Of a stretch of 64,000 nucleotides of DNA, positions 10,501-19,229 are shown one piece after another (within the stretch, counting starts at the first letter, position 1; each line of letters starts with the position of its first letter). Origin of the DNA: Arctopsyche grandis. Taxonomy: Eukaryota > Arthropoda > Insecta > Trichoptera > Hydropsychidae. The stretch covers positions 29,404,001 through 29,468,000 of the forward strand of contig NC_135367.1 in the NCBI RefSeq assembly GCF_051622035.1, read 5' to 3'. Below the pieces are notes generated by a model. The model ran no database searches. It was not told the origin of the DNA and saw only the letters and a program-made list of their open reading frames with translations. The translations under genes were made by a program, and so were the position numbers.

Positions 10501-11667
10501 TCTATTTGGGGTTGACGATAATATTTCCCATTTCGTTACATAACTATGAAAAATTTCTAAAAATTATTTTTATTTTATTTTATTTTATTTATAGATTTGG
10601 TGGCAGTTTTGACTCCCAAAGGTCCACTAAGAATACTAGTGGAAACGGCACAGTCTAGAAACGAACCCATATTTCCTGCCTTAATTTATTCTTGTGAGTT
10701 AATTCTGTTTGTATCTATGTACATGTACATTTTGAATGTGTACTAATTCACGTGCTAATTACTTTTTCCAGCTACTTTCATATACACTTATATGATAGCG
10801 GCCACTTCTCCACAATCTGAAGGTATTTATTACAATATACATATGCTTTATATTGTACATAGTATGTAATTCTTCTTTACCATTTCTGTACATAAGTACA
10901 GGTCAAATCTTCCGTCCTCTTTTAGAGGCTTTAATTTGTTTATTTTCTGCATTTAGGTAGTTCGGCAGAGACTGATGCAGGCTTTGATAGTGGTTGGGAA
11001 GAGCGTGCTGATGACAGAGCTGAACGTAGACGACAAGATATGAGAGTTGAACAAGATTCATCCGGTGCGGCCAGAACTACAGCCGTGAGACGTGTCAATC
11101 AGCAACCTAATCCTCAACAGCAAGTTGTCCTTCAAGAAGAAGAACGTAAGCCAACTACATATGTGTATATTTGTATGTATTTTATTCTTAAACATTATTT
11201 CATTTCGTTCATTAAAAAGGATTATTATTTTCAGGTGGTGTTAAGTTGGGCTTGGGAGATTTTATATTTTACAGCGTTCTCGTTGGAAAAGCTTCTTCGT
11301 ATGGCGATTGGAATACGACGCTCGCTTGCTTTGTGGCGATTCTGATAGTATGTTATGTTTTTTTTAATTTATACTACACTGTACATATATAACACATTAC
11401 GTTTTGCCATACTTACATACATGCACATGTACCGTGTAGTGATAATCCTTTTTTCCTCAATTTTAATCATATGTTTTCAACACACATTCTTAAAGTTTTT
11501 ATTTGTTTCAGGGATTATGTATAACTTTGCTACTTTTAGCAATTTTGAAAAAGGCACTTCCGGCATTGCCCATCTCGATAACATTTGGTTTGATATTTTA
11601 TTTTGGTACTAGAGAAATTGTCGCTCCGTTTTCAGACGCATTAGCCAGTGAACAAGTATTTATATGA
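7581..11667 (+). CDS. Psn: Presenilin, catalytic subunit of gamma-secretase (nine exons, 508 aa)
   Basis: Presenilin is the intramembrane aspartyl protease that cuts Notch and other type I proteins after ectodomain shedding; it works with nicastrin, Aph-1 and Pen-2. The exons are 7581-7820, 9659-9906, 9987-10196, 10290-10510, 10595-10693, 10772-10822, 10957-11145, 11235-11347 and 11512-11667, with GT/AG borders and consistent phases. The soluble N-terminus (about 115 residues) has a Gly-Glu run and serine-rich segment. [18 protein letters not shown] opens TM1. The first catalytic Asp, D307, is in ISIWDLVAVL; its codon is split by an intron (G|AT). The second, D428, is in [15 protein letters not shown]. 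The PAL motif is P474-L476, and the protein ends in QVFI, the conserved hydrophobic C-terminus. The cytosolic loop between TM6 and TM7 is short and charged. The first exon uses the ATG at 7581. The exon 2 acceptor (9658/9659) is the least certain border. A hAT element lies in intron 1. Confidence 0.96.
8280..9594. mobile_element. Non-autonomous hAT element in presenilin intron 1
   Basis: A 1315-bp element is bounded by CAGTGGCGGACTGG and its inverted counterpart CCAGTCCGCCACTG. It is flanked by a perfect 8-bp duplication GGTGTAGA (8272-8279 and 9595-9602). Eight-base duplications and CAGTGGCG-type ends are hallmarks of hAT. GGGCCC-containing blocks recur near both ends. The interior is A/T-rich, includes a TATG/CATA microsatellite near 8930-8955, and has no transposase motif. 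It probably derives from an autonomous parent by internal loss. Confidence 0.85.
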
Positions 11668-12655
11668 TGATTTTGTCACATTAGCGCTTTTATCACTGCA
11701 ATACTTATACATATATGGCTCGATTATGCTATACATACATACATGCCAATCTACATACATACATATTTATCAACTTCTTTTTATCTAACAAATTTATTTA
11801 AAAAAATGTATTTATAGTAAGTACATATTTTTGTAACATTAAGTAGTTAAGGTAATATAAAATTAAAACAAAAATTTAAAAGCAACGGCGAGACATTTAT
11901 TTGTTGCGATAACAATTTAAGTTGAAGGGTAATTCGATAACATTCAAGATCTCTGCATTCTGAAGCATTCCTGTCTTATGTTTGCTGTAAAACTGTATGT
12001 ACAATGATTGTGTTCTATACATGTGGATACGTACAATATATATAGATACATATGTTTAGAATATTCTCATAGATCATAGAACAATACGTATTATGCATTA
12101 TGTACATATATACATACATACATATGTAGGTATACATAATAACATCATTGACATTATTTTTTTATTTGTAAAATAAAGTATAATTTACAAGTTTTATGCG
12201 TTTTATTTATTACGTAAATTGCTGGATGTATGTATATATTTATATTTGGTTCTTTATTTAACGAGCAAATTATGTAAAATTTCAGTCATGTGTGACAGTA
12301 GCTGAGTGGATACAGTAACACATGGTCGATGAGTACGCAATATCCTTATTAACATAAGCCGACGCACATTCAGGGACTCAAACCGATAACCGAAATAGCC
12401 GGAACGAAAACCGAAATCGAACCGATATTTTTTACGGTTCGGTAAAATTGATATACGTATGTATACATATATGTACTTTGGGAATGAAAGAATTAATGGA
12501 CAAACATACAGGAATGTATGTATATGTTGAAACGTTTAGAAATATACATATAATATCGATATCAAACAAATCTACTCTGTTACAAGTAAATATAACAGAT
12601 GATGGAGCTAATATGATAGCTCAATTATATCTGTTATTGAACATATGTACATAAA
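11668..12655. other. Presenilin 3' flank and gene-free stretch
   Basis: This is A/T-rich DNA with many CATA/TATG runs typical of insect intergenic DNA. A canonical AATAAA at 12172-12177 is a possible poly(A) signal for presenilin, giving a 3' UTR of about 500 bases. From 12290 to 12450 is a moderately complex patch with a tRNA A-box-like string (TAGCTGAGTGG), considered and not called as a SINE. The open frame at 12448-12654 has no recognisable features. Confidence 0.4.
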
Positions 12656-12890
12656 TGTGGGTGGAGTTCCTGAACAGTTGACGCTGTTCAAGACCACGGT
12701 GGGAATATGGCGGTGGAGATGAAGATCAAACACGTGCGTTTTCAGTCATGTTGTTTATTAAAACGACACCACGCGGTGGTTTAGCGACCAACCGCCCCCA
12801 GTGGAAGGTTAACTTCTACTAACTGTAAAATAGCGGTCGCTTTCGCGCCCTCTGCCACTTTCCATCCCCTCCCTACAATCGGTCGTAACA
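12656..12890 (-). mobile_element. Probable solo LTR (gypsy-like)
   Basis: A 235-bp segment is unusually G/C-rich for this neighbourhood. On the minus strand it starts TGTTACGACCG, contains TTTTAATAAACAAC (poly(A) signal) and a CACGTG box, and ends CCACCCACA, that is TG...CA. No second copy, primer site or polypurine tract adjoins it, so a solo LTR left by LTR-LTR recombination is the simplest reading. Flanking 5-bp sequences do not match, so the borders are approximate. Confidence 0.5.
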
Positions 12891-13191
12891 TACCCATTCT
12901 CAGCCATAGCCCATACATCAGCCTTTCGTTCAATCCCAACACTACATAAATGTATCGAAATTAACGTCATCGTTAAATTATCGAGACAATACGGCTATTA
13001 AAAGAATCCACGATGAAAATCCACGCAAATTTGGATTCAATCAAAATTGAAACTACAAAACTTAAAAATAGATACACCCATAGAATAAAACAAATTACTA
13101 GCTTGTTGTCGCACTTTTGTTCCTAAATGCAGGGCCCGATGAAAAGTTGGTAAGCCTAGAGAGTCAATTAATTAAGAATAAAAAAAATGTA
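12891..13191. other. Intergenic, nothing recognised
   Basis: About 300 bases of A/T-rich sequence between the solo LTR and the next LTR element. I see no gene, RNA or repeat structure in it. Confidence 0.5.
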
Positions 13192-13402
13192 TGTAGGAAT
13201 GATTTTTAAACGAGCCGAGCCGTTTGTGTGGTTGGTCAAACTGCTAGGGATAAAGTATGTGTGTGGTATGCATGGGAGAGACCGGATGCGTGTTGTTATG
13301 GTCACTTGTTGGAGAACAGGCCGGAAGACATGTTATAATAAATAGTTCTGACTTAATCTGCGCGTTTCGCTTGGAATCCTTCACATCCGGATCCTATATT
13401 CA
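13192..13402 (+). repeat. 5' LTR of the gag-only element
   Basis: 211 bp, TGTAGG...TTCA, with AATAAATA near 13340 as poly(A) signal. It is similar over its whole length to 15861-16063. Confidence 0.75.
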
Positions 13403-13418
13403 GGGGCTCGTCCGGGAT
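13403..13418 (+). other. Primer-binding site matching tRNA-Pro
   Basis: GGGGCTCGTCCGGGAT directly follows the LTR end TTCA. These 16 bases are what gammaretroviruses use to bind the 3' end of tRNA-Pro; only the two bases preceding them (normally TG) differ. The position, immediately downstream of an LTR, supports primer-site function. Confidence 0.65.
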
Positions 13419-13495
13419 GCCCGAAGACATTCCAGTGACAGGCAGGAGCGGTCAGACGACGACGCGGAATTGTGACAGTTGAGGTTAAGGACGCA

Positions 13496-14333
13496 ATGAC
13501 AGCGAGAACGCGTACGAGCATGAATACGAAGCCCATGACGTGGGTGACGTCACGACAGCGAACACGCCACACCACGATGATGATATCCAAGACGACAACG
13601 CCATTGGCAGCGTCAGTTGTACGTCGGCTAACTGTCGTGGAGATGCAGAGGTTCGCGGACTTAGACGAAGATGATGACGACGAGAATGAAGAGGAAGAAG
13701 AAGACGAAGTGCCATATTTTGACAGAGACAAATTCGAGACTTACGCGCCACGGTTTAAGGGGATCGGCGGTGTGCCAATCAGCCAGTGGATTGAGCACAT
13801 GGAAGAATTTGAAGTTCTTCCACTGGACGCCCCTGCAGCAAATGGTCTACGGGAGAGTATATTGCGTAGGAACAGCGAGAATGTTCCTGGATTCAGAAGG
13901 GATAATTAGATCATGGACTATCCTTAAGCAGAAGCTGATAGAAGAGTTCCAGTGGGATGACGAAGAGCTCGTCTTTGAAGAACGAGAAATGCTTGCTCAA
14001 GCAGAGCCCATTGACTCCGATTCAAGTGGGGCCGGTGAAACACCAAATATGTCAAATGGTACACAGCCTGCAGCATCGCCGTCTCAAACTACTTTAGACG
14101 CTTCTTCGGTGCGACTAGACACGGGTGAAACAGATATGACTAAATCACAAGAAGAAATAAGAGAACCAGTCAGTATTCCAATACAAGAAGAAATAAGAAA
14201 ATAAGTCAGTATCCCGGGTGCCGCCCTGTTGGGTAGCCCCATAACAGAATCCGTTGTGAAATTTGTTAATAAACCGTGTGTTTTGATGGAGGAACTTAGA
14301 ACGGAGTCTGCCGAGGAGAAAAAAAGAGCAAGA
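13496..14333 (+). pseudogene. Gag-like gene remnant (frameshifted)
   Basis: The first frame (to 13909) has an acidic stretch of Glu/Asp and then a capsid-like start, YFDRDKFETYAPRFKG and WIEHMEEFEVL. Homology then continues in the frame open over 13671-14204 with ARMFLDSEG, SWTILKQKLIEEF, the usual pattern at the end of the Ty3/gypsy gag capsid domain. The two are out of phase around 13830-13870, so a frameshift is required. After a TAA at 14202-14204 the same frame reads on with KFVNKPCVLMEELR to 14333. There is no zinc knuckle. Family assignment rests on these short patterns. Confidence 0.5.
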
Positions 14334-14334
14334 G

Positions 14335-14964
14335 ATGAGGGATCGTAAGAAAGTGTGGCAACAGGCATGTAAAAGACAATTTAAATGTCACAAAAGACCT
14401 TTGCAGCAACGGGCTTCACGAGAGATGTCTGCTCAAAGAGAACTCATTGTTTCCAATAATGAACAGGACGATGCGAACATGGCTGATGGAGGTGTGAACC
14501 TGGCTGATGGAAGTATGGACGGTGATGGTTTGCAAAGAGGAAGACTTTGGGACTACGGAGACATACCGTCTTCAAATACAGATGAACCACCCGATGATCA
14601 ATTTGGAAAAGGATCTAAGGATTATAGTCATTTGAAGAATTCTGAAGATGAGAATAAAGAAAAGGAGGAACATAAGGACAAAGAGAAAGATATGGCTAAA
14701 TCACAAGAAGGATTAAGAGACCCAGTCAAAATTTCAACACCGAAGGACACTATATTCACTTTCAAGTTCGGTCGTAGTCGGATTGATGTTAATTCAATGG
14801 AAAAGAAAATAGGACCATGGATTGAGAAAAGACTTACTGGATGTATCAGTGAGCCAGAACCAATATGTGTTGACTTCATTTATGGTAAATTACTAGCAGA
14901 AAATCTGTGGGGTGACGGCAGATTCATCGGATGGTCACGGAGAATCGCCGCTGGCATTGGATAG
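14335..14964 (+). CDS. Hypothetical acidic protein of the LTR element (209 aa)
   Basis: An open frame of 209 codons lies inside the LTR element, downstream of the gag remnant. It is rich in Lys/Glu, with a coiled-coil-like charged run around residues 95-125 and a repeated short segment: MAKSQEGLRDPVKI here, MTKSQEEIREPVSI in the gag frame about 550 bases upstream. The C-terminal 60 residues are less biased (GPWIEKRLTGCISEPE, WGDGRFIGW). I do not recognise it. It may be an element-specific accessory protein, or the shifted end of a once longer gag polyprotein. Confidence 0.35.
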   Translation: MRDRKKVWQQACKRQFKCHKRPLQQRASREMSAQRELIVSNNEQDDANMADGGVNLADGSMDGDGLQRGRLWDYGDIPSSNTDEPPDDQFGKGSKDYSHLKNSEDENKEKEEHKDKEKDMAKSQEGLRDPVKISTPKDTIFTFKFGRSRIDVNSMEKKIGPWIEKRLTGCISEPEPICVDFIYGKLLAENLWGDGRFIGWSRRIAAGIG

Positions 14965-15860
14965 TATTTAAGTTGTACCGATGGAAGTGAAGTGTGCGTT
15001 TGTGAATTAGAGAATAAGTGAAATATCTGGAGGGTTTTTAGTTAAGCCTTACTTGTAATTTGATGATTGAAAAGTGTAATGTTTTATTGCTTATTCTAGT
15101 ATTTTTTGGGAAGTGCTTTGTACATTGAATCATGTTTTAATTTGGTTACATGCTTAGAATAATATAAGATAACTGTATTGAAATGTAATTCTAGTAATGT
15201 TTTAAAATGTGATTGTTTCCGATGTAAAGATTTAACTTCTGTCATTGTAAAGGTATTGATTTAAATGTTTTATTGCTAATTCTAGTAATGTTTTAAAATG
15301 TGATTGTTTCCGAGGTAAAGATTTAACTTGTCATTGTAAAGGTATTGATTTTAATGTTTTGTATTGCTTGTAATAATTTTAAATTGTAATTGTGATGTGT
15401 AACTTTATTGAAGATTGAATTGTGTTGAAATGTAAAAATTGATTTTTAGTGAAATGTGTAACGATTAATTTGTTATAATTGTAATTGTTATGTAAATTGT
15501 AAAATGATTGAAGTATAAGTGTATTGAAATGTAATTGTGATGATGATTGTAATTGTGATGATGATTGTAATTGTGATGTAAATTGTAATTGTGACAATTG
15601 AAAGCATGTTTAGAAGAATATAAGATGATTTTATGGAATGGAAGATGAAACATTGTTGAGGATGATAGAGGAAATGTTTTAAAATAATGTGAGATGAAAC
15701 ATTGTTGAGGATGATAGAGGAAATGTTTTAAAAGAATGTAAGATGATACATTGTATAGAGTGGAAGATGAAATGTAAAAGAATATGAGATGAAATGCTGT
15801 AAAAATATAAAAGACAAAGAATGTCATCCGAGGGCGAATGACAGTCAGGAATGACCGAAA
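14965..15860 (+). repeat. A/T-rich LTR-element tail with local tandem duplications
   Basis: There is no coding signal. A 91-bp unit containing CTAGTAATGTTTTAAAATG occurs twice (about 15191-15371). A GTAATTGTGATGATGATT unit is repeated near 15530-15590. A unit of about 49 bp, GATGAAACATTGTTGAGGAT, occurs twice (about 15644-15741). Purine bias increases towards the 3' LTR, but a clean polypurine tract is not evident. Confidence 0.6.
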
Positions 15861-16063
15861 TGTAGGAATGATTTTTAAACGAGCCGTAGGTATGGTTGGT
15901 CAAGCTGGGATAAAGTGTGTGTGGTATGCATGGGAGAGACCGGATGCGTGCTGTTATGGTCACTTGTTAGAGAACAGGCCCGAAGATAACATGTACAATA
16001 AATACATAGTTCTGACTTAATCTGCGTTTCACTTGGAATCCTTCACATCCGGATCCTATATAT
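15861..16063 (+). repeat. 3' LTR of the gag-only element
   Basis: Counterpart of 13192-13402, starting TGTAGGAATG. The distal end reads GGATCCTATA and grades into the neighbouring TA repeat, so its exact end is uncertain. Confidence 0.7.
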
Positions 16064-16076
16064 ATCCTATATATAT

Positions 16077-16078
<2 letters not shown>

Positions 16079-16136
<58 letters not shown>
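16079..16136. repeat. TA dinucleotide microsatellite
   Basis: About 29 uninterrupted TA units, preceded by three TATATATCC-like units that look like expansions of the LTR end. Confidence 0.95.
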
Positions 16137-16142
<6 letters not shown>

Positions 16143-16245
16143 AAATAGCATACATATATAAATAAAGATAAAACCAGCATACATACACATTATGGTAAAT
16201 AATAAAAAAACAAAATGAAAACAACATGTGTAAATATGTATGAAG

Positions 16246-17566
16246 CTAGAAGTCATTTAAAATATGCTGCCTGACAGAACTGTATAATGAAGTAAAAACA
16301 TCAAGGCTCCCAGAAAGCAGGTTAAATAGTCGAATGGCTCTTGAAAGGGGTGAGTCATCAAGCACATTAGTTCTGGCCCTAATAGGCATGAAAAGAGTTC
16401 TGGGGCGAGATTCTCTCAGTTTCTCAGGTACTCTAAGTTTAAGAATACACAGAACTTCAGGAAGATAACATTCACCCCTTAGAATTTTTAGAAAAAGCTT
16501 ACCAAGATGATTATTTCTACGTGAAGCTAAGGAGTCAAAGCCCAAGGAGCCCATGACAAACTTACTGGGAAATAAGTAGGGATGGCGCCCAAACTCTCTC
16601 ATGTAGAGATAGCGAAGAAATTTTCTTTGCACCCTCTCTAACATTAGCGTGTACCTTAATTGATTAGGACTCCATATGGCCGAACCAGATTCAAGCAAAC
16701 TGCGCACCAATGTAGTATACAGTAAACGCGTCACTCTGGTGCTATTAAAGGCGCGTGAGTTTCTAATGACGAAGCCTAAAGTTTTTATAGCCCTATTGCA
16801 CATATCTTGGATATGAGAATTAAAATTCCAGATATTTGAAAAAGTAATTCCCAAATCCTTGATATATGTGTGACGGGCAAGAATAGAGCCATCAATATTG
16901 TAACCAAATTCAATTGATGATCGAGATCTGGAAAAAGAGACAACGTGACACTTGTCAACGCTTATCGAAAGACAATATGAGTGTGACCAAATAACGAGTG
17001 AATCTAAATCGCTCTGTAGCAGTAGAGCATCGGAAGAAGATTCAACGCACCTAAAAAGTTTTAGATCATCTGCATATAATAAGAAGTTGCAGTTGTGGAA
17101 TATTTCCCTAATATCATTAACAAATAAAATGAATAGTAAGGGGCCGAGATTAGAACCCTGTGAAACACCAAAGCAGGTTAGGTATTCAACAGAAGAATAA
17201 ATTCCATATTTTACAAACTAACGTCGATTCTTGAAATAATTTGGAATAACTGAGAGAGACCATATGAGAAACCATAACCAATTAGTTTATTGATAAGGAT
17301 GGAGTGATTTACTTTGTCGAAAACCTTTGCGAAATCCGTGTAAACAGTATCTGTTTGAATATTAGCATCCAAGGAACTTGTTACAAAACCAGAAAATGAC
17401 AAATTTGTGGTCATTGAACGTTGTGGAAGAAATCCATGTTGCTGATCAATAATCATACTCTGGCAATGATTGAAAATATACCTATGAAGTATAATTTCAA
17501 AAAGTTTTGCAGAAGAGGATATTATAGCAACCAGGCGATAGTTTCTAAATACAAAAACATACAAAA
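16246..17566 (-). pseudogene. Decayed Jockey-like LINE, reverse-transcriptase region
   Basis: Read on the minus strand from 17566, this shows NYRLVAIISSSAKLFE, QHGFLPQRS, DFAKVFDKVNH, GVSQGSNLGPLLFILFVNDI, the catalytic LLYADDLKLF, then KDLGITFSNIWNF and YTTLVRSLLESGSAIWSP, ending at a stop at 16246. These are RT motifs in the order of Jockey/CR1-type LINEs. The frame is broken near 17211-17250 (a shift plus a TAG), and the endonuclease and ORF1 are absent (5' truncation), so it is dead. Its truncated 5' end abuts the start of satellite array A; its A/T-rich 3' UTR runs into the TA microsatellite. Confidence 0.8.
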
Positions 17567-17575
17567 CATATAAAA

Positions 17576-19229
17576 ACCTTACGTGCTAACCCAACCTAAC
17601 CCAACCTAACCTAACCCTCACCGGTGCAAAGTATTCACCGATGAAAGATATACACCTTAAGCGCTAACTTAACCTAACCTAATCGTCACCGGAGCAAAGT
17701 ATTCAACAATGCAAGATATACAAACACCTTACGTGCTAAACCAACCTAACCCAACGTAACCTAGCCATGACCGGTGCAAAGTATTCACCGATGAAAGATA
17801 TACACCTAAAGCGCTAACCCAACCTAACCCAATCGTCACCGGAGCAAAGTATTCAACAATGCGAGATAAAAACACCTTACGTGCTAACCCAACCTAACCC
17901 AACCTGACCTAACCCTCACCAGTGCAAAGCATTCACCGATGAAAGATATACACCTTACGCGCTAACCCAACCTAGCCCAATCGTCACCGGAGCAAATTAT
18001 TCAACAATGCGAGATATACAAACACCTAACGTGCTATCCCAACCTTACCCAACCTAACCTAGCCATCACCGGTGCAAAGTATTCACCGATGAAAGATATA
18101 CATCTTACGCGCTAACTCAACGTAACCCAATCGTCACCGGAGCGAAGAGTTCAACAATGCGTGATATACAAACACCTAACGTGCTAACCCAACCTAACCC
18201 AACGTAACCTAACCCATCCTAACCTAGCAATCACCGGTGCAAAGTATTCACCGATGAAAGATATACATCTTACGCGCTAACTCAACCTAACCCAACCTAA
18301 CCTAACCCTCACCGGTGCAAAGTAATCACCGATGAAAGATATACACCTTACGCGCTAACTCAACCTAACCCAATCGTCACCGGAGCAAAAAATTCAACAA
18401 TGCGTGATATACAAACACCTTACGTGCTAACCCAACCTAAAACAACCTAACCTTAACCTCACGGGTGCAAAGTATTCAAAGATGAAAGATATACACCTTA
18501 CGCGCTAACTCAACCTAACCAAATCGTCACCGGAGCAAAGAACTCAACAATGCGAGATATACAAACACCTAACGTGCTAACCCAACCTAACCCTACCTAA
18601 CCTAGACATCTCCGGTGTAAAATATTCACCGATGAAAGATATACACCTTACGCGCTAACCCAACCTAACTTAATCGTCACCGGAGAAAAGTATTTAACAA
18701 TGCTAGATATACAAAAACCAAACGTGCTAACCCAGCCTAACCCAACCCAACCTAACCCTCATCGGAGCAAAGTATTCACCGATGAAAGATATACACCTTA
18801 CGCGCTTACCAAACCGAACCTTATCGTCACCGGAGCAAAGTATTAGCCGATGAAAGATTTACACCCAACCGAACCCAACCTTACCTCGCCATCACCGGTG
18901 CAAAATATTCACCGATGAAAGATATACACCTTACGCGCTAACCCAACCTAACCCAAACGTCACCGGAGCAAATAATTCAACAATGCGAGATAAACAAACA
19001 CCTTACGTGCTAACCCAACCTAACGCTACCTAACTTAGCCATCACCGTTGTAAAATATTCACCGATGAAAGATATACACTTTACGCGCTCACTCAACCTA
19101 ACCCAATCGTCACCGGAGCAAAGAATTCAACAATACAAGATATACAAACACCTTACGTGCTAACCCAACCTAACTTAATCGTGACCAGAGTAAAGTATTT
19201 TACAATTCTAGATATACAAACACCTTACT
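17576..19229 (-). repeat. Satellite array A (about 75-bp monomers, about 150-bp dimers)
   Basis: Two alternating half-units are seen, one with TCACCGGTGCAAAGTATTCA and one with TCACCGGAGCAAAGTATTCA. Each is followed by GATGAAAGATATACACC or ATGCGAGATATACAAACACC and a block of AACCTAACCC repeats. CCGGTGC recurs at 17621, 17771, then about 17919 (as CCAGTGC) and 18069, a dimer period near 150. About 22 monomers are present, each differing by several substitutions, so it is an older, less homogenised array than B. The CCTAA blocks are the complement of insect TTAGG. Read on the minus strand, the monomer aligns with the array B monomer. Confidence 0.9.

Larger units (their letters stand above)
13192..16063 (+). 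mobile_element. LTR retrotransposon with gag-like remnant and no pol
   Basis: Two LTRs of about 205-211 bp (13192-13402 and 15861-16063) share TGTAGGAATGATTTTTAAAC, GCATGGGAGAGACCGGATGC, TCACTTGTT, AATAAATA and GGAATCCTTCACATCCGG. They differ by several small indels, so the element is not very young. The interior starts with a tRNA-Pro-like primer site, then a gag-like frame, a second acidic frame and an 890-base A/T-rich tail with local tandem duplications. No protease, RT, RNase H or integrase motif occurs in any frame, so it must have moved in trans. The right end merges into a TA microsatellite, so no duplication could be read. Confidence 0.75.

Noticed and set aside
12290..12400. tRNA-derived SINE
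   Set aside because: TAGCTGAGTGG resembles a Pol III A box, but the downstream GGACTCAAACC is a poor B box. No tail or target duplication is visible, and no second copy occurs in the window.
13381..13751. Serine-rich minus-strand frames opposite the gag remnant
   Set aside because: They are the complement of GAA/GAT-rich sense codons (acidic gag segment).
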